A stretch of DNA of 8,265 bases from an uncultured Rhodanobacteraceae bacterium (lineage in GTDB: Bacteria > Pseudomonadota > Gammaproteobacteria > Xanthomonadales > Ahniellaceae): assembly GCA_937873105.1 (NCBI GenBank), contig CALMWD010000318.1, forward strand, positions 1 to 8,265, written 5' to 3'. Both the position numbers and the translations under genes were made by a program. Of the stretch, positions 1 to 5,512 are shown piece by piece. Below the pieces are notes generated by a model. That model had not been told where the DNA came from and ran no database searches. It saw nothing but the letters and a program-made list of their open reading frames with translations. How positions within the stretch are numbered: position 1 is the stretch's first letter; each line of letters opens with the position of its first letter.

Positions 1-1
1 G

Positions 2-973
2 CGGCACGATCGCGCCGACGATGTCGAGGCCGCGCCGGAGATCGATGCGGTCGAGGACGACCGCCTGCGGCTGATCTTCACCTGCTGCCACCCGGCGCTC
101 TCGGACGACGCCCAGGTCGCGCTGACCTTGCGCGAGGTCTGCGGGCTCACCACCGAAGCGATCGCGGCGGCCTTCCTGACGCCGGCGCCGACGCTGGCGC
201 AGCGCATCGTGCGCGCCAAGGCCAAGATCCGCGACGCGCGCATCCCCTACGAAGTGCCGGCCGCGCAGGACCTGCCGAACCGGCTCGACGCTGTGCTGCG
301 GGTGATCTACCTGGTCTTCAACGAGGGTTATGCCGCGAACGTCGGCGATGCGCTGACGCGCCCGGACCTGAGCGCCGAGGCGATCCGCCTCGGGCGCCTG
401 CTGGTCGCGTTGATGCCCGAACCCGAGGCGATCGGCCTGCTCGCCCTGATGTTGCTGCAGGACTCGCGGCGCGAAGCCCGCGTCGATGCCGATGGCGAAC
501 TGGTCCTGCTCGAAGACCAGGATCGCGGCCGCTGGTCGCGGGCGCAGATCGACGAAGCGATCCCCTTGGTCGAGGCCGCGCTGCGCAGCCGCCGCTTCGG
601 CGTGTACGCGCTGCAGGCCGCGATCGCCGCCGTGCACGCCGAGGCGGCATCGAGCGCGGCCACCGACTGGGCGCAGATCGTCGCGCTGTACGAGGTGCTG
701 CTGCGCCTTGCCCCGGGTCCGGTGGTGGCGCTGAACCGCGCCGTCGCGGTGGCGATGCGCGACGGCGCCGAGGCCGGCCTGGTCCTGGTCGAGGATCTGC
801 TCGCGCGCGGCGAACTGCGGGACTATCGCTTCGCGCATGCAGCGCATGCCGACCTGCTGCGCTGGCTGGGGCGCCTGGACGAGGCGCGTGCCGCGTACGG
901 GCGCGCGGAAGCGCTGACGCGGCCCGGCCCCGAGCAGCGCTTCCTGCAGCGGCGGCGGGCCGAACTGGGCTGA
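2..973 (+). CDS. ECF42-group RNA polymerase sigma factor, 5' end missing
   Basis: This is the C-terminal part of an ECF sigma factor with a long C-terminal extension (DUF6596/SigJ-like, ECF42 group). The open frame runs in from the window edge, so the start and most of region sigma-2 are not visible; the TTG at 128 is internal. Bases 65-230 encode region sigma-4: the family-typical LIFTCCHPAL, then a helix-turn-helix with CGLTTEAIAAAFL and AQRIVRAKAKI. The DUF6596 hallmark YLVFNEGYAA follows at about 311-340. The rest is alpha-helical and TPR-like, including LAPGPVVALNRAVAVAM near 710-760 and WLGRLDEARAAYGRAEAL near 865-918. In this group the extension is known to be needed for activity and replaces a classical anti-sigma partner; none is encoded in this window. 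Members are genetically linked to DGPF/YCII proteins, and two such genes lie downstream at 2533 and 3397. Family call firm; target assignment inferred. Confidence 0.93.
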   Translation, partial: RHDRADDVEAAPEIDAVEDDRLRLIFTCCHPALSDDAQVALTLREVCGLTTEAIAAAFLTPAPTLAQRIVRAKAKIRDARIPYEVPAAQDLPNRLDAVLRVIYLVFNEGYAANVGDALTRPDLSAEAIRLGRLLVALMPEPEAIGLLALMLLQDSRREARVDADGELVLLEDQDRGRWSRAQIDEAIPLVEAALRSRRFGVYALQAAIAAVHAEAASSAATDWAQIVALYEVLLRLAPGPVVALNRAVAVAMRDGAEAGLVLVEDLLARGELRDYRFAHAAHADLLRWLGRLDEARAAYGRAEALTRPGPEQRFLQRRRAELG

Positions 974-980
974 GACATTG

Positions 981-1010
981 TTGCGAACGAATCGCATTTG
1001 CGGTTAGGCT
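981..1010 (+). promoter_or_regulatory. Possible promoter for the PepSY/cytochrome b pair
   Basis: In the 65-base gap after the sigma factor gene, TTGCGA (981-986) and TAGGCT (1005-1010) are 18 bases apart and sit about 30 bases before the PepSY start. The match to the housekeeping consensus is modest (4/6 and 3/6). A short inverted repeat, TGCGA-ACGAA-TCGCA (982-996), overlaps the -35; it could be a weak operator or a weak hairpin ending the sigma factor transcript. Low confidence. Confidence 0.3.
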
Positions 1011-1038
1011 CGGGCTTCTTCAACCCAAGGAGCTCCCC

Positions 1039-1317
1039 ATGCTGCTGCGTTCGATCGCCTTCACCGCTGCCCTGCTCGCCATCGGTCCGGTCACCGCCAC
1101 CGGCCTCGCCACCTGCGATTCCGGCGACAAGTCGACCTGGAAGAGCATGGATGCGCTCAAGGAAAAGCTCTCCGGCGAAGGCTGGAAGGTCCGCCACATG
1201 AAGGAAGACGGCGGCTGCTACGAGGTCTATGCGATCGACGACAAGGGCAGCAAGGTCGAGGCCTATTTCCACCCGGTGACCTTCGAGCGCGTGCCGACCG
1301 AACACGACGCGCACTGA
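1039..1317 (+). CDS. Small secreted PepSY-type (PepSY_2-like) protein
   Basis: The 92-residue product has a Sec-type signal peptide: LLRS at the N terminus, a hydrophobic stretch to about residue 18, and possible cleavage after VTA (residue 20) or GLA (residue 24). The mature domain of about 70 residues resembles PepSY_2: a helix with MDALKEKLSGEGWKV (37-51), then strands GGCYEVYAIDDKG (58-70) and KVEAYFHPVTFE (72-83). Cysteines 26 and 60 are the only ones in the mature part and could form a periplasmic disulfide. AAGGAG at 1027-1032, six bases before ATG, fixes the start. The stop lies four bases before the cytochrome b561 gene, so the two are very likely co-translated. PepSY domains occur with membrane redox proteins and peptidase propeptides; a periplasmic accessory role to the cytochrome is inferred. 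No enzyme active site is seen. Confidence 0.82.
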   Translation: MLLRSIAFTAALLAIGPVTATGLATCDSGDKSTWKSMDALKEKLSGEGWKVRHMKEDGGCYEVYAIDDKGSKVEAYFHPVTFERVPTEHDAH

Positions 1318-1321
1318 GCCG

Positions 1322-1888
1322 ATGTCCGCCACGCCGCCGCTGGCGCAGCGCGAACGGGTGCGGGTCTACGATCCGCTCGTGCGCCTCGCGCATCTCGTGT
1401 TCATCGGCGGCGTCGCCGCGGCCTGGTTCACCCGCCACGCGCCCGGGCGCTGGCATGAATGGATCGGTTACGCGGTGATGGGCGCGCTGGCGATTCGCCT
1501 GCTTTGGGGCGTCGTCGGCACGCCGGCGGCGCGCTTCCATCGGTTCGTGCGCGGGCCGCGGGCGACCTTGCGCTACGGGGCCGACCTCGTGCGCGGTCGC
1601 GCCCCGCGTTACCTCGGCCACAACCCGCTCGGCGCCTGGATGATCCTGGCCTTGCTGCTGACCTTGGCCACGATCGTGGTCACCGGCTGGATGTTCACGA
1701 CCGACCGCTGGTTCGGCTACGCCTGGGTCATTGGCAGCCACGAGATCGCGACCTGGGTGCTGTTCGTGCTGGTGCCGTTGCACGTGGCTGGCGTGATCCA
1801 TGCCTCGTTCGCCCATCGCGAGAACCTGGTCGCGGCCATGCTCGACGGTCGCAAGCCGGCCGCCGCCGGCGACGACGTGCCGCCCTGA
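1322..1888 (+). CDS. Cytochrome b561 / Ni-Fe hydrogenase b-type cytochrome family membrane protein
   Basis: The 188-residue integral membrane protein has the four-helix layout of the b-type cytochrome family: helices at about 20-36, 46-64, 104-125 and 138-160. Histidines placed as heme ligands are H24 (start of helix 1), H45 (WHEWIGY, start of helix 2), H140 (GSHEIATW) and H154 (VPLHVAGV, helix 4). The family-typical N terminus VRVYDPLVRLAH and the arginine-rich cytoplasmic loop 71-97 are also present. The expected role is transfer of electrons between the quinone pool or a periplasmic partner and heme in the inner membrane; the donor and acceptor cannot be read from the sequence. The start is four bases after the PepSY stop and has no clear Shine-Dalgarno site, which fits translational coupling. 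Gene pairs of PepSY protein plus cytochrome b are familiar in Proteobacteria. No hydrogenase gene is nearby, so a hydrogenase role is unlikely. Confidence 0.88.
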   Translation: MSATPPLAQRERVRVYDPLVRLAHLVFIGGVAAAWFTRHAPGRWHEWIGYAVMGALAIRLLWGVVGTPAARFHRFVRGPRATLRYGADLVRGRAPRYLGHNPLGAWMILALLLTLATIVVTGWMFTTDRWFGYAWVIGSHEIATWVLFVLVPLHVAGVIHASFAHRENLVAAMLDGRKPAAAGDDVPP

Positions 1889-1945
1889 GCGCCGGGAAAC
1901 GCCGTACCATCCGCCGGTCCCCGAAGCCTCGTGGTGTGCCGACGC

Positions 1946-2401
1946 ATGATCGCCTGGTGCCAATCGCTGTTGCGCAAGCTGCGCTCGCGCGGCGCTTCCG
2001 TCGCCGCGCCGGCTTCGGCGCCGCAGGATGATGCCGATGCCGAAATCCGCGACGTTTTCCTGGCCGAACTCGCCGACGTCACCCAGGCGTTGCGCTCGGC
2101 CTGTGCGGACTGGCGCGCGCGTCCCGCCGATGCCGATGCGCTGAAACGCCTGCGACGCGGCTTCCACACGCTCAAGGGTTCGGCGCCGCTGGTCGGTGCG
2201 ACGGCCTTGTCGGAATGCTGCCGGCAGTTCGAACAACTGGTGTCGCGGTTCGCCGAGCGGCCGGCGACGCCGGACATGGTGCGGGTGGTCGAATATGCCA
2301 TCCAGTTGCTGCCCGCCTGCGCCGACGCCATCCGTGCCGTGCGCCCGCTGCCGCCGCAACTGCGCGCGGTCACCGTCCAGGTCCGGCGCTACGTCGGCTG
2401 A
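1946..2401 (+). CDS. Free-standing Hpt (histidine phosphotransfer) protein, ChpA/PilL-like
   Basis: This product of about 151 residues has a single Hpt domain, roughly residues 30-125. The phosphoacceptor motif FHTLKGSA is intact, with the histidine at residue 74 (counting from ATG 1946) followed by the conserved K and G three and four positions on. Flanking text such as EIRDVFLAEL before, LRRGFHTLKGS in the middle and two helices after resembles the first Hpt domains of ChpA/PilL, the large kinase of the type IV pilus chemosensory system. No kinase, receiver or CheW domain is attached. The N terminus (residues 1-25) is basic and probably disordered. The start is uncertain: ATG 1946 or the upstream in-frame GTG at 1931; neither has a good ribosome site. 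TACCAT at 1905-1910 might be a -10. The cognate kinase and receiver are not in this window. Known for Hpt: phosphoryl relay. Inferred: link to Pil-Chp. Confidence 0.82.
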   Translation: MIAWCQSLLRKLRSRGASVAAPASAPQDDADAEIRDVFLAELADVTQALRSACADWRARPADADALKRLRRGFHTLKGSAPLVGATALSECCRQFEQLVSRFAERPATPDMVRVVEYAIQLLPACADAIRAVRPLPPQLRAVTVQVRRYVG

Positions 2402-2430
2402 AGCCGGCGCGACTTTTCTTCCGGAGGCGA

Positions 2431-2457
2431 TGTCGAAATGCCCGGTACGCGTTCGAC
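2431..2457 (+). promoter_or_regulatory. Candidate ECF42-dependent promoter of the DGPF operon
   Basis: TGTCGA (2431-2436), a 17-base spacer, then CGAC (2454-2457). The reported target of ECF42 sigma factors, as I recall it from Streptomyces work, is TGTCGA at -35 and CGA/TC at -10. The site lies in the 131-base gap between the Hpt stop and the first DGPF gene, on the correct strand, and would give a leader of about 70 bases. The other plus-strand TGTCGA hexamers I found (22, 3772, 3782) are inside genes and lack a CGA at this spacing. A start site has not been shown. Confidence 0.6.
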
Positions 2458-2532
2458 CAGCACAGGAGGGCGCGCGATCCGGCCGCAGGCGCGGACCCGC
2501 ACCCGTTCCCATCCACGACGAAGGAGCAGGCG

Positions 2533-2961
2533 ATGCGATTCATGATCATCGTGAAGGCGAGTGCGGCCTCGGAGGCCGGCGTGATGCCGACCGAGGCGAA
2601 ACTCAAGGAAATGGGCGACTTCCACGAGGAACTCGCCCGCGCAGGGGTGCTGATCGACGGCTCCGGCCTGCGCGCCACGGCGCTGGGCTGGCGCGTGCAC
2701 TACGACGGCGCGACGCGCACCGTGGTCGACGGGCCGTTCGTCGAGACCAAGGAACTGATCGCGGGATATACCCTGATCCGCACGAACAGCCGCGAAGAAG
2801 CGATCGAATGGTCGCGGCGCTTCCCGAATCCGAACCTCGACGATTCGCCCTGCCACATCGAGGTGCGGCAGATGTTCGAACTCGAGGATTTCGAGCCGAG
2901 CCCGACGCTCGGCCAGTTCCGTGCGATCGGCATGGGCGGCGAGACGGGGGCGACGCCATGA
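2533..2961 (+). CDS. YCII-related DGPF-domain protein, copy 1
   Basis: The 142-residue cytoplasmic protein belongs to the YCII (YciI-like, DGPF) family, with a dimeric alpha-beta-barrel fold of ferredoxin-like type. It begins with the strand RFMIIVKA and helix MGDFHEELARAGVL (27-40, with H31 where YCII proteins carry a conserved histidine). The name motif DGPF is at residues 66-69, followed by ETKELIAGYTLI. After the core it has a longer tail (about 115-142) than copy 2, with FEPSPTLGQFRAIGMG typical of this subfamily. ATG 2533 is chosen because AAGGAG (2521-2526) lies six bases before it and the protein starts at the domain edge. The stop overlaps the next ATG (ATGA). No reaction is established for this subfamily; family members are linked to ECF42 sigma factors. 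Expression from the candidate promoter at 2431 is inferred. Confidence 0.93.
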   Translation: MRFMIIVKASAASEAGVMPTEAKLKEMGDFHEELARAGVLIDGSGLRATALGWRVHYDGATRTVVDGPFVETKELIAGYTLIRTNSREEAIEWSRRFPNPNLDDSPCHIEVRQMFELEDFEPSPTLGQFRAIGMGGETGATP

Positions 2962-3395
2962 GCGCCGCGACCACCCGCGTCTCCGGCCTGTTCGTGAACC
3001 TGCCGGTGGCCGACCTGGCGCAGAGCCGCGCCTTCTTCGAGGCCCTCGGTTTCGCCTTCAATCCGCAGTTCAGCGACGCCACGGCGGCCTGCCTGGTGCT
3101 GGGCGAGCAGCAGTACGCGATGTTGCTGACGCATGCCAAGTTCCGCGAGTTCACGCCGCTGCCGATCGCCGACGCGCGCCGCGAAAGCGCGCACCTGATC
3201 GCGCTGTCGCTGGCCAGCCGCGCCGAGGTCGATCGCGTCGCCGACGCCGCGCTCGCGCACGGCGGCAGCGCCTTCCGCCCGGTCGAGGATCTCGGCTTCA
3301 TGTACACGCGCGCGATCGCCGATCCGGACGGCCATGTCTGGGAGCTGTTCCACATGGACATGGCCGCGTTCGCCCAGATGCAGAACGGAGGCTGA
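2958..3395 (+). CDS. VOC-family (glyoxalase/extradiol dioxygenase fold) protein
   Basis: The 145-residue single-chain VOC protein is built of two beta-alpha-beta-beta-beta modules (about 9-58 and 77-133). It shows LFVNLPVADLAQSRAFFEAL at 11-30, and a second-module end with GFMYTRAIADPDGHVWELF at 113-131, the conserved signature of the VOC subgroup often labelled lactoylglutathione-lyase-like. Candidate metal-site positions are H79 and E129; position 14 is asparagine where glyoxalase I has a histidine, so classical glyoxalase I activity is doubtful. It probably acts as a dimer in the cytoplasm on an unknown substrate. Its ATG overlaps the stop of DGPF copy 1 by four bases, and its own stop is one base from the next ATG, so it is translated with both DGPF proteins. 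Function beyond the fold is not known. Confidence 0.9.
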   Translation: MSAATTRVSGLFVNLPVADLAQSRAFFEALGFAFNPQFSDATAACLVLGEQQYAMLLTHAKFREFTPLPIADARRESAHLIALSLASRAEVDRVADAALAHGGSAFRPVEDLGFMYTRAIADPDGHVWELFHMDMAAFAQMQNGG

Positions 3396-3396
3396 G

Positions 3397-3756
3397 ATGA
3401 AATACCTGTGCCTGGTGTACGGCGAGGAAGACCAGATCGCGCGCATGGACGATCACGAGTGCCTGGCCTGCGACGCCGAATTGCGCGCGGGCGGCCACTG
3501 CGTCGCGTCCGAGGCGCTGCAGCCGGTCGCGACCGCGACCACGGTGCGCATCCGCAACGGTCGGCTGTCGGTGTCCGACGGCCCGTTCGCGGAGACCAAG
3601 GAAGCGCTGGCCGGCTTCTACCTGATCGAGGCGCGCGACCTGAACGAGGCGATCAGCCTGGCCGCGAAGATTCCGCCGGCAAAGGTCGGCTGCATCGAAA
3701 TCCGTCCCATCCGCCCGATCCGCGAGCAGCCGCGCTCCGGTCTGGGCCACGACTGA
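3397..3756 (+). CDS. YCII-related DGPF-domain protein, copy 2
   Basis: The 119-residue cytoplasmic YCII/DGPF protein is shorter than copy 1. It starts MKYLCLVYGEE, the usual opening of the ECF42-linked DGPF proteins; DGPF is at residues 61-64, followed by AETKEALAGFYLIEARDLNEA. It ends just after the last core strand (GCIEIRPIRPI). It differs from copy 1 almost everywhere outside the motif region, so the two are distant paralogues, not a recent tandem copy. The usual N-terminal helix histidine is not obvious. GGAG at 3387-3390, six bases before ATG 3397, sets the start. It sits one base after the VOC stop and 14 bases before the DUF1428 gene. Dimerisation with itself or with copy 1 is possible. 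The reaction is unknown. Confidence 0.93.
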   Translation: MKYLCLVYGEEDQIARMDDHECLACDAELRAGGHCVASEALQPVATATTVRIRNGRLSVSDGPFAETKEALAGFYLIEARDLNEAISLAAKIPPAKVGCIEIRPIRPIREQPRSGLGHD

Positions 3757-3770
3757 CGAGGAGCGCAACG

Positions 3771-4133
3771 ATGTCGATCTATGTCGATGGATTCGTCCTG
3801 CCGGTACCGACCGCCAAGCTCGCCGACTACCGCAAGCTCGCGCGCAAGGCCGGGAAGATCTGGAAGGAGTACGGCGCGCTCGATTACGTCGAGTGCGTCG
3901 CCGACGACGTGAAGCCCGGCAAGCAGACCTCGTTCCCGCAGTCGGTGAAGTTGCGCGACGACGAGGTCGTGGTGTTCTCGTGGATAACCTATGCCTCGCG
4001 CCGGCAGCGCGACCGCGTCAACAGGCAGGTGATGGCCGATCCGCGCATCGCCGCGATGGGCAAGGCCGAGGACATGCCTTTCGACGCCGCCCGCATGTTC
4101 TTCGGCGGCTTCAAGTCCTTCGTGCGGATGTAG
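3771..4133 (+). CDS. DUF1428 family protein (YbaA-like)
   Basis: The 120-residue protein is close to the usual length of DUF1428 (E. coli YbaA, about 117 residues). Family-typical blocks are all present: YVDGFVLPVP at 4-13, the helix with YRKLARKAGKIWKEYGALDY at 20-39, VVVFSWITYASR at 64-75, and the end block MPFDAARMFFGGFKSFV at 102-118. It belongs to the dimeric alpha-beta-barrel superfamily, the same general fold class as YCII proteins, and is cytoplasmic. No catalytic function is established. GAGGAG (3758-3763) seven bases before ATG 3771 supports the start. It is the last gene of the DGPF operon and faces the convergent EamA gene across 19 bases, in which I see no convincing terminator hairpin. 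Confidence 0.93.
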   Translation: MSIYVDGFVLPVPTAKLADYRKLARKAGKIWKEYGALDYVECVADDVKPGKQTSFPQSVKLRDDEVVVFSWITYASRRQRDRVNRQVMADPRIAAMGKAEDMPFDAARMFFGGFKSFVRM

Positions 4134-4152
4134 CCCGGACCGGTCGCGGCGC

Positions 4153-5049
4153 TCAGCGTTTCCAGGTGATCAGCACGACGCCGGCGAGGATGACGGCCAT
4201 GGCGACGAGGTCGAGCGCATGCAAGGCCTCGCCGCCGAGCAGCACGCCGAACAGCACCGCGATCGGCGGATTGACGTAGGCATAGCTGGTCGCGATGGCC
4301 GGGCGCACCTTGTCGAGCAGGAAGACGTAGGCGCCGAAGCCGACGATCGAGCCGAAGATCGCCAGATAGACCAGCGATCCGACCGCGAGCGCGTCGATGC
4401 CCGGCCGGATCCAGCCGTCGCCATAGAGTTGCGTCATCAGGACCAGCACCGGCGTCGCGACGATCATCTGCGCCGCCGTGCTCATCATCGGTGCGGGCAG
4501 GTCGCGGCCGCGGCTCCAGACCGAGCCGAAGGCCCAGGCGATCGGCGAAATCAGCAGGGCGATCGCGCCCAGCGGGTTCGCGGCGAGGTCGCCGCCGAGG
4601 TTCAGCAGCACGACGCCGGCGAAGCCGATCGCGAGGCCGAGGCCCTCGCGGCGCGTCGGCCAACGTCCGTACATGGCGCCGAACATCGCCGCCCACAGCG
4701 GCATGCTGGCGATCGCGACCGCCGCCAGCCCGGAGCCGACGTACTGCTCCGCGTAACAGACGAGACCGTTGCCGACACCGAGCAGCAGGGTGCCCATGAC
4801 CGCCATGTTCTTCCACTGCGCCCACGTCGGCGCGGGCACGCCGCGCAGCCGCAGCCAGGCAAAGAACAGCAGGCCCGCCGAGGCGAAGCGGATCGCCGCC
4901 ATCGCGAACGGCGAGAAGCCGACCAGCGCCCACTTGATCGCGAGATAGGTCGAGCCCCAGACGACGTACAGCGACAGCAGCGCTGCGAGAATCAGCCAGC
5001 GCTCGCGCGCGTGGCCGGCCGGCAAGGTGGCGTCGGCGGTGGTGGACAT
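4153..5049 (-). CDS. EamA-family transporter, YedA-like drug/metabolite exporter
   Basis: The 298-residue inner-membrane protein has ten predicted helices in two EamA repeats (about 17-150 and 160-295). The opening YVVWGSTYLAIKW (28-40) and RFASAGLLFFAWLRLRG (54-70) and the GVGNGLVCYAEQYV block (91-104) match the YedA branch of the drug/metabolite transporter superfamily. The second repeat has SPIAWAFGSVWSR (168-180) and SYAYVNPPIAVLFG (255-268). It probably exports small metabolites; the substrate cannot be read. I chose ATG 5049 (MSTTADA) rather than the upstream ATG at 5121: GGAG (complement of 5058-5061) lies eight bases before it, and the extra 24 residues would be arginine-rich and unlike the family. 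It is convergent with DUF1428. It follows the small membrane gene on the same strand after 147 bases but probably has its own promoter. Confidence 0.92.
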   Translation of the reverse strand: MSTTADATLPAGHARERWLILAALLSLYVVWGSTYLAIKWALVGFSPFAMAAIRFASAGLLFFAWLRLRGVPAPTWAQWKNMAVMGTLLLGVGNGLVCYAEQYVGSGLAAVAIASMPLWAAMFGAMYGRWPTRREGLGLAIGFAGVVLLNLGGDLAANPLGAIALLISPIAWAFGSVWSRGRDLPAPMMSTAAQMIVATPVLVLMTQLYGDGWIRPGIDALAVGSLVYLAIFGSIVGFGAYVFLLDKVRPAIATSYAYVNPPIAVLFGVLLGGEALHALDLVAMAVILAGVVLITWKR

Positions 5050-5070
5050 CGACAAGACTCCGTTTCGTTC

Positions 5071-5094
5071 GCGGCGCAGTATCGGCGGCGCCGC
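5071..5094 (-). promoter_or_regulatory. Possible promoter/operator before the EamA gene
   Basis: A perfect seven-base inverted repeat, GCGGCGC (5071-5077) and GCGCCGC (5088-5094), encloses GATACT on the minus strand (complement of 5078-5083), a 4/6 match to a -10 box. Transcription from it would start near 5071 and leave a leader of about 22 bases with the Shine-Dalgarno at 5058-5061. No good -35 is seen, so activator dependence or chance are both open. Confidence 0.3.
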
Positions 5095-5196
5095 TCGCGG
5101 GAACACGCAGGATCCGGACACGGCAACGATAGCCGCGCGGCCGGCGGCGTTCGGGTGCGAATCGGGGCGAATCGGCGGCAGCGTGCCTGGCCGCGC

Positions 5197-5460
5197 TCAG
5201 CGGCGGTCGCGCTCGATCGGCGTCAGCACGCCGCTGCCGGGGCGACGCACGACTTCGTACTCGGCGTCGAAGACGCGGTCGCTGGCGCTGCTGGCCGTGG
5301 CTTCACCACGTCCGCGCAGCAGCCTCGCCAGCGACACGCCAACGAAGATCGCGAAGGCCAGGATCGCGCCGAACACCAGCGCGCCGACCGCGACCGCGCC
5401 GACCAGCAGCAGCTTGAGCGCGGCGATCGCGGGGCGGAGCAGGGTGGACAGCGTCGACAT
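5197..5460 (-). CDS. Small single-span membrane protein of unknown function
   Basis: I do not recognise a named family. From ATG 5460 the product is 87 residues. Residues 1-14 are short and weakly amphipathic, 15-46 form one long hydrophobic stretch rich in A, V, L and F, and LARLLRGRG (45-53) gives a positive cytoplasmic border, suggesting N-out/C-in topology. The tail of about 35 residues contains DRVFDAEYEVVRRP, an acidic-aromatic motif (D/E-x-E-Y-x-V-V) that I recall at the ends of similar small xanthomonad membrane proteins. An upstream in-frame ATG at 5490 exists but lacks a ribosome site. The gene is divergent from the Rieske gene across 52 bases and lies upstream of EamA on the same strand. 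The codon use and frame look real, but function is unknown. Confidence 0.65.
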   Translation of the reverse strand: MSTLSTLLRPAIAALKLLLVGAVAVGALVFGAILAFAIFVGVSLARLLRGRGEATASSASDRVFDAEYEVVRRPGSGVLTPIERDRR

Positions 5461-5512
5461 GGCATCATTCCCGGCAGGTGGCCCAAGCATGCAACAAAGG
5501 AGTGAGGGGGAC

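Noticed and set aside
22..45. TGTCGA followed by CGAT inside the sigma factor gene.
   Set aside because: The spacer is 15 bases and the site is inside coding sequence; no gene starts shortly after it.
1157..2512. Long minus-strand open frame under the PepSY, cytochrome and Hpt genes.
   Set aside because: Low-complexity arginine/histidine/glycine-rich translation with no recognisable family; the plus strand encodes three recognisable proteins there.
2430..2532. ATG at 2430 with GGAGG just before it could start a small leader peptide ahead of the DGPF operon.
   Set aside because: The spacing is only two bases, the frame runs on as an arginine-rich shadow through DGPF copy 1, and the ATG overlaps the better-supported TGTCGA promoter element.
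3771..3788. Direct repeat ATGTCGAT-CT-ATGTCGAT with two TGTCGA hexamers at the start of the DUF1428 gene, as a possible second ECF42 promoter.
   Set aside because: The bases encode the conserved MSIYVDGF start of the family, and no CGA-type -10 lies 16-18 bases downstream.
5050..5121. Upstream start giving the EamA protein 24 more residues.
   Set aside because: The extension is arginine-rich and not family-like, and ATG 5049 has a good ribosome site.
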